In this document: in pieces, positions 53,821-64,000 of the stretch
How positions within the stretch are numbered: the first letter of the stretch is position 1
Layout of the letters: each line of letters opens with the position of its first letter
Origin: Romanomermis culicivorax
Lineage: Eukaryota; Nematoda; Enoplea; Mermithida; Mermithidae
Reading direction: 5' to 3'
DNA length: 64,000 nt
Assembly (NCBI GenBank): GCA_963922205.1
Contig: CAWUHX010000302.1
Location: forward strand, 1 to 64,000
Notes under the pieces: generated by a model
Seen by the model: the letters and a program-made list of their open reading frames with translations, nothing else
Told to the model about the DNA's origin: nothing
Databases searched by the model: none
Made by a program: the position numbers and the translations under genes

Positions 53821-55517
53821 GTGCATCCTTTATCGGGGAATCCCGAAGCATTAATCATATACAGTAGTAATCTTTTTCCTACAGTAGGACAAACATTCGC
53901 AGAAAGCAAACTGGAAATCCCCTCCAAGGAAACATTAAGCGATACATTTGCACGAATACAGCGTGAAGCAAAAATTGAAGCATTTAAGCAAAAATCCCAG
54001 CATAAACCAAGAATGACCCACCAAACTCAAGATCATTTAGGAGAAATTGTCAGAGAACAGATGAATGAATTATTTTCTGAACATTTTTGTACTCTACGCA
54101 CACAATTGAACCAGAATACAGTAAACCCTACTCTAATTGATGATCTAAGAACAGCAAACATCCTAATAACATGGCAAATAATTTCTACACAAAACCTACA
54201 GTATTCACAGGCGGCATGACCCAACATTTTGGGGAATGGAATAAACGTTTAGAACAATTCATGGCACTCCAAGGCATGAAAGATACAGACCTACAGTTAA
54301 AGTTAGCATGCTTAGAGATTCATTTCGGAGGAGCCGCAGTAGCAAAATTCAAAAGTCTATCCAATTCCGAAAACCCTACCAACACATACGAGCAGTATAA
54401 AATTGCATTGCAGGCTATGAGCTACATCGAGATAATGAGCTACATCAACAATTTTTGTGAGAGAGAAAACAAAAGTGATCAGAAACAGTAACTGAATTCT
54501 TGTTTGATCTAGAACACCTAGCAACCCTTCCCTGCCCTAATTTCAATACAGACACATGAGAAATCATCATAAAACTACTCTTTGTTGAAGGCAGGCAAAA
54601 AGAAATCAGGGAAGCAATTAAGTATAGAAGGTTCGCAACCCTAAAAGAAGGTCTGACGAAGCAGCTTACATTGAACAGCAAATCCTTAGAAATGAGCTAA
54701 AATCGAACACCCTTCCACTTATACCTCCAAAACCCGAACCCATCTTTTCACTAACCAAAAATACAGACCAACAGGACCTTTTGCATCAATTAGAACAACA
54801 AGTAAAAGATTTACAGTTGCAGATCAAACAAAAATCCCAACCAAAAATCCCTTTCTATGCAAGCAGAGAGGTCATACAAGCAGGTATTGCTTCAACCAAC
54901 AAAGTTGGAATATCCAAAATTGCATTGAGTATAGGCGACCCCAACCCGTAATGTACATCGATGACCATGCATTTTACTCAACATTACCCATCATAACTAA
55001 CGGCCCTCAGCATACTTTAGGGACTATAATGCCGACCACCCATCGCCTTAGTCAGGAGGAATATGTCCTGGACTTGAACATTATGGATTAGTGCCCAATG
55101 TCACTACCCCTGACGCCCGACGCTGAAAAAACTCCAAAATCGCCCCCCACCATCCCTGCAAATTATAAGATCCCCCGAAAACTGACCACAACTTATCCCA
55201 CTGCCCTAGAGACACCCACCAAAACTGGCTGAAACCTCTTGTCCCTCTTACAGGGCCTCACCCCTGAACCCTACAGATTTCACCCCAGACAGACATTACT
55301 GCCGACCCCCACAAGTAAGCAGACCCAAACCCCATCCCATAACTCAACTTCTAAAGTTTTACAGACTGTTCACATTGTGAACCGGCCATCCCCTCAGCAC
55401 AAAACTGCAAAATGCCAACAAGGGGCACACCAAACCAGCCAGAGCAAAAAAATACAACACCCCACCACCTCCAATAAAAAATTATGTTGTTCTTTGTTTC
55501 GTCTCTTTTTTGTATAA
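53821..55517 (+). pseudogene. gag: gag (capsid region and zinc knuckle), frameshifted
   Basis: Gag forms the particle and binds the RNA. Legible pieces are an N-terminal segment (53821-54219), a capsid-like segment (54171-54491) with TGGMTQHFGEWNKRLEQF, a further segment after a frameshift (54487-54860, with an in-frame TGA), and a CX4HX4C knuckle (CKQRGHTSRYC, 54858-54890) that lacks the first cysteine of a CCHC box. The knuckle frame continues past a TAG (55069) and a TGA (55230) to 55517. The envelope-like frame starts inside its tail at 55484. Confidence 0.8.
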
Positions 55518-57341
55518 TAATCCCCACATCCTATAGTGCCCAATTTCAGCTCTGTGGAACTTCATTGAGCAGTCACTCGGTCAGCATAGCCAAAATTGTA
55601 TCATGCATGCCCCCTTCCACAGTAGACAAACCAGTACAGACATTCGGAAAAATCTATATCCCCTCCACCAAACCTAATATAACAGATGCATACAAATGCA
55701 GTGTTTGCAAACAGAAAATTTGTACTAATACTGGATTTTTTGGCTCAAAAGGTATTGTTTTCGACCAAACCAAAATGCAAAATCTAACCCCACATGTTTG
55801 TAAGGCAATCGTTACAGACAAGGAACACAATGGTCAGAAACTATGCAAAAACAAACCAGGATTTTGGTCAACAAACAACTCCCTAAGCATAGAATATAGG
55901 TGGTGCTGCACAGACCACTGTATGACAGTAACTAACGTCATCATAGAAATAAGACAAATAGCATCTTGGAATGGAAAATCAATGACAGGTACGTAAGTTG
56001 ACTTGGGGTCATGGAAACTAACATCGAGCCATTGTGTAACAACCAATGGGTCCATTATTTGGAATGAAACATCATTTGAAAATCTATGCCCTTTTGAATA
56101 CAAAAACACACATCCCATAAAATTAACACAAACACACATAATAATAGAAGAACTACAGGGTACTTCCTCAATCAAAAATGCACTCTTTTCTAACCCTAAC
56201 TGCCCTGAATTACAAGACAGTGTCCTAACCGAACAAGGCATTGTTGTAGAATCAGACAAAAGAACCCAACATCATAACGTCTTTTTAACCCCACAAATAA
56301 ATGAAACCCATATTACACTCTACAATTTTGACGATTTTGAACCCTTTAATGCAAAACTAAACTACTTAGTAGATAAAATCCAAGAATTCGAGATACAAAA
56401 TTTCAAAAATGTTTGGAGTGAATTATGCAGATAGGCACAGCGTCATCTTGATTTAGTATGGCAAATTTTGGGCCTTGATGCAACCCCTGGGGCATGTGCA
56501 TTTCTACAACCAACTGACATAATAGCAGAATTCACAGGAGATGCCCTCACAGTCTGGCCTTGCAAACAAGTAAGCACATCCAAAGTCTTTTACAACCATA
56601 AAATCATGCTACAAACTTTTACCTATTCTCATGGGAATCGACCTCATGTTTTCAAATGTGGGAGGAAAGGTTTTGACCCCTTTCTCACAAACTGTTGATT
56701 GCCATCACATGCATGTAGCCCTCTACAAACAGAATAATACCTGGGTCAGCAAAACAGGATCCCTGCATGTCACTGATCTGCCTCTAGAAATCGTCTGGAA
56801 ACAAAACGGCTCTCTTTTTCATATTGACACGCCGTCAATTTTTCATGATCAACTTGCAGCAATATCAACAAATTTACTATTCTTAAAGCAATACATTTAC
56901 AAAACTCATACCCTTGAAAATTTTGTTAAAAAACTCATCAATTACACTGCCCAAATGTGCCTCAACTCAGATACAGTTTACAATATGATCTTGGGTAGTG
57001 GCCAAGTAATCGGCAATACCATCTCCGGCACAGCTCAAGGCATAGAACATGTAATAACTGGCACTACCCAAAGCCTCACAGACAGATTAAATAATTTACT
57101 CAAGGGACCTCTGCAAATCATTATCAATCTAGCAATTATCCCTGTAGTCATTGCAGGCGTCTTTTACTCCTTCCTCATTCTTCAAAAATATTTACCTTCC
57201 CCAAAGCATCATGTTACTACTGAACATGCATACAAAATACCATCACACAATGGAAATTTACATGAGATCACTCCCCCCTCATTCCACCATGTTCTCTTAG
57301 AATTAGCTAATTGTCGCAGGGCCCAAACTCAGCAGAAATAA
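55484..57341 (+). pseudogene. env: envelope-like glycoprotein gene, interrupted
   Basis: Envelope proteins of retroelements are membrane glycoproteins. One frame runs from an ATG at 55484 with a signal-peptide-like start ([19 protein letters not shown]), then a cysteine-rich ectodomain (pairs such as CSVCKQKIC and a CC pair) with several N-x-S/T sites. It is broken by stops at 55994 and 56432 and by a frameshift near 56640-56690. The last part (to 57341) ends in a transmembrane segment (IIINLAIIPVVIAGVFYSF) and a short tail. I could not assign it to a known envelope class. Its place between gag and protease is unusual. Confidence 0.72.
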
Positions 57342-57431
57342 ATCCTCGTCAATATTGATACCCCCAGAACTCCTACAATTGAACTCATAAATCTAATCCA
57401 CCAGTCTAGGTCAGATAAGTTACCACAGAAC

Positions 57432-57923
57432 ATGCCTGAGAAACATACCCCTCACATTCCGATCACACTAAATGGCAAGCTATTTACAAAAGGCATGATT
57501 GACACTGGTGCTGTATATTCACTCATTGATTCGAGAATCACAGAAATCCTACAGCTAGACATGAAACCCCCGCTAGTTCAAGCAAAAGCAGCAAACAACC
57601 TCCCAATCCACCTTGTAGTAACAACTTTTGTAACAGTAACAGCCCAAACTATCCACGAAACAATAATGGTCCATGTCCAAAAAGACTGCACAGCACACAT
57701 CCTTCTAGGGAAAAACTTTCTCGGTCAATTTTCGGAATGCACCATCAATAATCAGAAGTCCCAGGTCAAATTTGGGGATGTCATACTACCTAGTGATGGC
57801 CTGGAATATAGTCCCCTTTCGACCCGTGGTGGAACATACTTGGACGAGAAACTAGAATTACCATCAAGTACAGTAACCGAATTCACTGTCCTTTTGCCCA
57901 AATCATACCTAAAGATTAAATAG
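57432..57923 (+). pseudogene. pol: pol: aspartic protease domain
   Basis: Contains the retroviral-type active-site motif DTGA in GMIDTGAVYSLID, then the downstream ILLGKNFLGQF flap/dimer region. It is in the same frame as RT but ends at a TAG (57921). It begins about 90 nt after the envelope-like stop. Confidence 0.85.
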
Positions 57924-59235
57924 CTTGAATTTACTCCAAAACCCAAACAGAATGCCCAAGTTCATTTCGCAGCTTGTGTTTCTGAAAACCGAAACAGTCC
58001 AATATGCATCTCTGTCTTAAACACACAAGATACTGTCCAAACTCTTTATCCTGGAACATGCATCAGTGCAGTCTCATGCTACATCCCAAAACAAAACTCT
58101 CCCACCAAACTAACTCCTTTAAAGCACAACCAGCCAAACCGTTTTGATACATTTACATGGTTAAAAGAAAACATCAATTTAACCTCAAGTAACCTCATGG
58201 AAGCAGATAAAACTCAACTCCTACATGCCCTATCCAAGTATCCTATGTTATATGCTAAATCCCAAATGGACGTAGGTAGAGCCACCCTTGTTTCACATAC
58301 CATTGACACAAATAGATCCCAACCCATATGTAGACACCTTTTTCGGACTTGACCGAAGGAAAAGAAAATCATACAAGCAGAAGTTGAGCAACTCGCAGCA
58401 GCAGGTGTCATAAGCCAGAGCAATTCTCCATGGTGCACAAACACAGTTTTGGTCCCCAAAAAAAATGGTGGCCATTGTCTATGCCTTGACTTTAGAGGCC
58501 TAAATAAAGTAACAAAAAAAGATACCTATTCCTTGCCGTACATAGACGAAATTCTAGACACCCTGCATGGAATGAAATATTTTACATCCCTTGACCAATC
58601 AAATGCCTACTATTCCATTCCAATTGCAGAAGCAGACAGAGAAAAAACTGCCTTTAATTGCTCAGCTAGGCAATATCAGTTTAACTATCTCCCTTTTGGC
58701 CTCACCAAGGCCCCAGCCACATTCCAAAGATTAATGGATGTTATCCTCTCCAGATTGCAATGGAACACATGCCTTGTTTATCTCGACGACGTTTTAGTCT
58801 TTGCAGACTCCCATGCCCAAATGCTAGAATGTTTAGACAACATTCTCACTCATTTTTCTAAAGCAGGCCTCAAACTCAATATACAAAAATGCAAATTTTG
58901 CCTGCCCCAAGTCAAATACATAGGTCACCTCATTTCACAGCAAGGCATTTTACCAGACCGCAACAAAGTATAGTCCATTTATGACATACCTATGCCTCAA
59001 AGCTCCAAAGAAGTTAAGTCATTCCTTGGCCTACCCTCTTATTATCGCTGATTAATCCCAAATTGCTCCCGAATTTCCAGCCCACTCACAGCATTACTCA
59101 AGAAGAAATCGGAATTTTCATGGGGGCCTGAACAACAAAATGCATTCACTAAACTCAAAGAGTTGCTCATTCATGCCCCAATTCTGCAACAAACCGATTT
59201 CACAAAACCTTTCATTCTGCAAACTGATGTCTCAA
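57924..59235 (+). pseudogene. pol: pol: reverse transcriptase domain
   Basis: Gypsy-type RT with VISQSNSPW, VPKKNGG, DFRGLNKVT, the first catalytic Asp in SLDQSNAYYSIP, LPFGLTKAPATFQRLM and the YLDD box at about 58778-58789. In-frame stops are at 58350 (TGA), 58971 (TAG) and 59049 (TGA). A frameshift at about 59231-59235 leads into RNase H. Confidence 0.93.
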
Positions 59236-59775
59236 GAACTTGGAATGGGCGCCATTCTAAGCCAAATAGACAGTAAAGGTCATGATCGCCCCATCACTTT
59301 TTGGAGCCGCACATTGAAACACGCAGAATGCAACTACCCAATAACTGAGTTGGAAACCCTTGCTATAGTTGAGTTCATAAAGTATTTCTGCCCCTATCTT
59401 TTCCAGCAGCATGTCATTGTCCACACTGACCATACTGCCATTCAGGCAGTCTTGCTGAAAGAAAACCCCTCTCCCCACATTGCCCGTTGGGGACCAGCCC
59501 TCTCTGGTATTCAGCTCGACATTTGACCTAAGAAAGGCATTGCTAACCACAATGCAGATGCCATTTCTCGTTTCCCTTCAGAAACAGCAAAGCAATCCTT
59601 TGACATTGAGCAACTAGAAACCCCTCCTGAGATATCAGCCATTAACTCCGTTCTTGAACCTGAAGCAACTGAACAAGAGGAACAACGGAAAAGTTTCACT
59701 GAACTCCATTGCACATGAACTCCATCAACTGTCAAAAAAATCTTAGCAAAAATCACCAAAAAACACCCCCTTACA
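59236..59775 (+). pseudogene. pol: pol: RNase H domain and linker
   Basis: After the frameshift the frame reads LGMGAILSQ, ITELETLAIV and HVIVHTDHTAIQ, the typical Ty3/gypsy RNase H series (the Asp-containing first strand lies just before the shift). TGA stops occur at 59524 and 59716. The linker NHNADAISRFP marks the usual end of the domain. Confidence 0.88.
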
Positions 59776-61031
59776 ATGATCAAATTCGCGGTGCATCAAA
59801 ACATTCTCTTTCCTATAATCAACAAGCAGGCAAAACTCTACATCCCCAAATCCGAAATACATGATCTCATCGCCTCACATCATGAGAGCAAGTTCACAGG
59901 TCATTTTGCTTCCCGAAAAACCCTACACCTGCTCGGGCAAAAATATGTTTTGCCCCAAATGAGCTGTGATATCAAATGTTACTGCAAAACCTGTCACCCA
60001 TGCCAGACACAGAAAGCCCTTGGGCAGAGAATATATGCAAATCTTGTTCCAATTCAGCCAATGGGCCCATTTGACAGGGTCCCTGTTGATTGCATGGGGC
60101 AGTTACCCCTAACTGAAGACGGCAACCAATTTATTGTCATCTCCATTGATAATTTCAGTAAGTATGTGGAGGCATTTCCAACTCCTGATATCACTGCAGC
60201 CACAATTGCCAAATTGCTTGTAAACAAAATTATTTGCCATCATGGCTCCCCAAAAATCATCCATTGTGATCGTGGCTCCAATTTTGTATCAGATCTTTTT
60301 TCGCAGATCACTAGTTTAAGCAATACACAGAAAATTCACACCACTCCATACCATCCCATTGCCAATGAGGAAGTCGACTGTTGCAACCAGACCCTAGCCA
60401 CCTGTATCCACATGTACATCAATTCAAATCACACTGATTGGGATACTTATCTACCTTTTGCCATTTTTCAGATAACATTCACGAGAATGATAGCACTCCA
60501 TACCCCCCGTTTGAATTGCTCCAAGGTTAATCTCCCATCAGACACAGCATTAAATTTTTTCCCCACATCCTACATGGTTGATCTGAACGATTATGCCCTT
60601 CACGTCAAATCTCACTTTACAGAAGCCCTCTCAACCGTGCAGAAAAATTTGCAAAAGCCCAAAACCCCTATACCCTTCAGTATAACAAGCATGCTCAAAA
60701 CATCCATTACAAGGCGGATGATCTCATTCTCTACAAAAATCATTCGTGTAGACAACGGCTCACTCCTGAATTCCTAACTTGCCAAAACAGGCCTTATACA
60801 GTCACAAATTTCATGTACCCCAAAGTTATACTCAAACACCCCTGTAAGAATATCACTTTTATGGCACATGTAAATGAGACGACCCCTTCTATCCTGGAGA
60901 AGCAACTATCGGAACCCCCGGACCCCCTCTCACCCTCGAAACTCTTGAACGGGGACATTCAACTTTGGAAGGAGGGAAATGTAATGCACATGCTAATGCA
61001 GTACTGTAAATATATAGTGTACACTATGTGA
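59776..61031 (+). pseudogene. pol: pol: integrase and C-terminal tail
   Basis: The zinc-binding part ends CKTCHPCQTQK. The catalytic D,D(35)E set is visible in VPVDCMGQL, IHCDRGSNF and PIANEEVDCC. A frameshift at about 60690-60710 moves the legible tail (DDLILYKNHS, then TPEFLTCQN) to another frame, which runs on into the 3' LTR. No chromodomain was recognised. Confidence 0.9.
60967..60979 (+). promoter_or_regulatory. polypurine tract
   Basis: GGAAGGAGGGAAA lies immediately before the 3' LTR and would prime plus-strand DNA synthesis. Confidence 0.9.
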
Positions 61032-61852
61032 TATTCATTTATTAAATATTATTTCATTTCTTAATCTATCGTCTCAAGGGTGTCTGGGATTCACACCCAA
61101 ACATTACTGTAAAATTATGTGAAGTACTTTATTTTGATCCTTCCACACCTCAGTAGCGGCTATTGACCCAATTAAGACGCCCCAATTAATTTGCACATCG
61201 GCAGCTGGTCCCCTAGAATCTAGACTAAAGTACACATTCCACGGCTACCATAATTTCTCATAAAAATCGTAAACACACCTGCACACAGTGGAAAGTAAAA
61301 GCCCCACTGGACACCAGTCTCAAGTGGAACAGTAGCGACGGTTCCCACAAAAACATGTATACACAGAGGAAATAGATACAGAAGCATGCACAGAAGCACA
61401 GAGGTGTGGCTAAGCCCACCGTAGGAAGCAAGCAAAAGGAAAACACAAAAAGCATACAGTACTAGGATAGCGTTGGAAGGTGTGACCAAATTAGCAAGAA
61501 GAATGAAGCAAGAAGCTGCGATTGGCAGAAGAACATTGACAGAAACAAGATCTACCGTGAGGCTAAGGGAGTGGCCATGGAAGCTGTATTTAAAGAGAAG
61601 CAAAGCATGATTTTGTCAGATTGGTGATTCATTTGCATTTTTATTTGCAAGCATCCTTTTTATTGAAAAGCAAGAATTTCAAAGCAGGAAAGTGGGTTAT
61701 TTGCAAGTGTTGTTTTGTGTATTGTCGATGAGCAAAGTGATCGTCGATTTCGTATTTATATTATCATTGTTGTGTCTGTATTCACCCCCATTTCTCCACC
61801 ATCCCCCCATTCTGTGGATCAAGCAAAGTATCACTAAGAACTGGTCATTACA
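60980..61852 (+). repeat. 3' LTR
   Basis: Begins TGTAATGCACATGC and ends GGTCATTACA. It pairs with 52895-53767, is identical in length, and holds the same 127-codon antisense frame (61603-61220) open. Confidence 0.95.
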
Positions 61853-61856
61853 GACC

Positions 61857-62660
61857 CCAAAATGCCGACTTGCCATTATTGTGCCTGAAGCTGATGAAGA
61901 ACCCAGGGCATTTCTAAGTGATGTAATGACTCATGTTCAGTTACTGTACCAAAATGAAGACCAAACTTACTAGCACAAACAATTCATTGACACCTTTTTA
62001 ACTAAAATGCCTGTTTTCTATCAATTGACTTTTGGCCAGCAAGCCAAGACTTTCACCAATATCCAACAATTGGTGAATGTCATCCCAAAAGCACACATCA
62101 CCCTTAATGATACCAAAGAGGAGATCTGCACTGCTGAATGGCTGATTCTGGTGAGCCAAGCCATTCCAGACACGATGACACCATGATCGCCACAACCTTC
62201 ATTTCACAGATTTGACCTCTGCCATAGCACAGACCATTCTCAAGACCCTCATTGCAACTGTGAGCCATCCCCAGATCCCCGCACCACTGATATATTTCCA
62301 GCCCCACCCAAAAATGTTTGCTTTTAACAACTGCTGCCTCAAACTGAAATTCTGCTGGAACCATTGATGGAACGCTGGGAGTGCAAGTGCAAAGAATGCC
62401 AATCCTGCTACCATTCTGATGAACATCAACTGCACCCTGCTACTCCTCCTGCTACCATTCTGATGAACATCAACTGCAACCCTGCTACTCCAAACTTTTT
62501 GGTCGCCATAGCCAAACATATAATAGAATCCGTGGCCACCCTGAATAAAAATGATGGTATCTGTGTTACAGTTGCGGCATATCAACAGGATTTTACTGAC
62601 CATAAACCTGCCGTGTTGGACAAATCATTATCGCACCACACAGACAAACAAAAATAGGAA
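61857..62660 (+). pseudogene. older LTR retrotransposon, middle part after the insertion
   Basis: Continues the element interrupted at 52894. One segment (to 61971) has EADEEPRAFLSDVMTH and then YQNEDQTY before a stop; broken segments follow, including a Cys/His cluster (CKCKECQSCYH, about 62379-62414) that could be a degenerate knuckle, and two 42-bp direct repeats containing CTACCATTCTGATGAACATC (62408-62490). Confidence 0.65.
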
Positions 62661-64000
62661 TTTGCTTTGAACAAAATGACCCAAAAGATGCACATTACTG
62701 CCACTCAAAAAGCAAAAGCCCTTGGTATGCTCTGGCAAACCCGAGATGTCCTTAACCTCCCTGGTGATAAACCTACCTTCACAAACAACTTGACCATCAG
62801 CATTGACACTAGCACAACAAAGTCCGTATCCTGCCATTATTATTGTGCCACCATGGAACAAGGACTGATAATCCACTACCATATCCAAGAAATGCTAGAC
62901 AATGATTTCATCAATCCATCCCACTCACCTTGGGCAGTGCTGCCATTCCTTGTGAAGCAAAAGGATGGTTCTTGGCGGCCTGTTGTCAATTATCCCAGTA
63001 TGAATGAAGTAACACAAACAAGCAATCGCTTTCTGATACCAGGGATCGATGATCACTTGGATGTCATGGGCCAAGCAAAATTCTTTAGGAAGCTCGATTT
63101 GAAAGTAGGGTACTGGCAGGTACTCTTTGACCACGAGTCCCATGACAAAACAACCTTTATCAACCAAGAAGCTTTGCTTTGATTCAAAGTTCTCCCATTC
63201 AGCCTCAAGAACATGCCCCTGGAATTCCAACAATTAATGGAAAGAATTTTATGCCAGTACATTTGGAAAATCTGCCTCATCTACATTGATGACATAATCA
63301 TATTTTTGAATTCATTTGATGAGCATTTAGAGCACCTTCAAATTATTTTTGATGCTTTACATGCTGCCAACCTTACGCTTTGACTGGACAAATGTGAATT
63401 CCTTGGACACCTTCTCAACATGGAAGGTATCGCTGCAGATCCAGAAAAAGTCAAAGCCATTGCGGACTAAAAATTCCAGCCAACAAAGAAAGGTATGCAA
63501 AGTTTTTTAGACCTTGTGCAGTAGTGCAAATGCTTCATTCCACAATTGACCATGCTATCTAGCCCTCTCTATGCCCTGCTATACCACGATTCCAATTATA
63601 ATACCATGGATGAACATAAAGACACTTTCGAGGATATCAAAAAAGCATTAACCACATCATTGTTTCTCCATCATCCAGTTTACAACAGCAAAGCTCAGTT
63701 CATTATCCAAATGGATGCAAGTATGACCACTATTGCTGCAATATTGTACCAAGAAAGCGGTGATGACAAATAGGTGATCACATACAATAGCCATGTACTT
63801 AAGGATGCTGAGACTCGCTACAGTGTGACAGAGCACAAATGCCTCCCCATTGTCTATGGTTTCCCTATGTATCCCCTCTACATTTATGGCCGGAAAGTCA
63901 TCATTTGCACCAATCATAAGCCACTCGAATGGCTTAAAAAGGAGAAACACCACAATTCCCACCCTCAATAATTCACCATCAACCTTCAAGACTATGATTA
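62661..64000 (+). pseudogene. pol: older LTR retrotransposon, RT and RNase H
   Basis: A Ty3/gypsy-type RT in one frame: [39 protein letters not shown] with the first catalytic Asp, and IYIDDIIIF at about 63278-63304, then an RNase H start (QFIIQMDASMTTIAAIL, ITYNSHVLKDAETRYSVTE). Interrupted by several in-frame stops (63179, 63380, 63467, 63509, 63771 and 63969 region). It continues beyond the window, so integrase and the 3' LTR are not seen. Confidence 0.92.

Larger units (their letters stand above)
52891..61856 (+). mobile_element. younger LTR retrotransposon with envelope-like gene, 4-bp TSD GACC
   Basis: An element of 8958 bp (52895-61852) between GACC duplications (52891-52894 and 61853-61856). 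It has two 873-bp LTRs, a primer-binding site, gag, an envelope-like gene, protease, RT, RNase H, integrase and a polypurine tract. RT and integrase are Ty3/gypsy-like. The envelope-like gene lies before pol, unlike the usual gag-pol-env. All genes carry breaks, and the LTRs differ at dozens of sites (roughly 8-10% by eye), so it is an old insertion. Confidence 0.93.

Overview
This is eukaryotic DNA from a small animal with an AT-rich, heavily repeat-laden genome. Four multi-exon host genes or gene fragments are legible: a neuroguidin/NGDN homologue (+, 15642-20646, nine exons), a torsin-cofactor homologue of the LAP1/LULL1 type (-, 25141-23126, two exons), a ZIP11/SLC39A11-type zinc transporter (-, 41703-37587, three exons) and an unidentified gene seen only as its last two exons (-, 36444-35437). 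In each of the three complete genes a 3' splice-site-like sequence lies only 5-9 nt before the ATG, the arrangement expected of spliced-leader trans-splicing or very short 5' UTR exons. Together with degenerate TTAGGC-like arrays and recurring TACAGTAAAC repeats this suggests, without proving, a nematode or another trans-splicing invertebrate. The first 24 bases match a PCR adapter used in low-input library preparation, so position 1 is probably a contig end from a tiny specimen.

Layout. 1-15.6 kb: no convincing gene; inverted-repeat and hAT-like non-autonomous elements, several nested, with C/G homopolymer runs. 15.6-20.6 kb: NGDN, whose large introns hold a roughly 450-bp tandem repeat and a MITE. 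20.8-23.1 kb: a degenerate satellite between convergent genes. 23.1-25.1 kb: torsin cofactor. 25.2-29.6 kb: minisatellite and decayed hAT transposons. 30.2-34.4 kb: three adjacent elements with inverted arms, two of them built of short tandem repeats. 35.4-36.4 kb: the unidentified gene, its last intron filled by a TTAGGC-like array that itself carries a MITE. 37.6-41.7 kb: zinc transporter, with a hAT-type MITE in intron 1. 42-50.6 kb: further MITEs, a hAT insertion with 8-bp target duplication and a 2.8-kb element with 9-bp duplication. 51.5-64 kb: a decayed Ty3/gypsy-like retrotransposon interrupted by a younger LTR element (52895-61852).

The younger LTR element has two 873-bp LTRs, a 4-bp target duplication, a primer-binding site, a polypurine tract, and the unusual order gag - envelope-like gene - protease - RT - RNase H - integrase. 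It is inactivated by stops and frameshifts.

The main repeat novelty is a short MITE family with ends CATACCTGTA/TACAGGTATG and long internal C/G runs; two copies have perfect 8-bp target duplications. Many different repeat families here also carry a GGCGCGAAGCGCC-type palindrome, which contains the GCGAAGC mini-hairpin sequence. All boundaries were read by eye; no alignment or database search was run.
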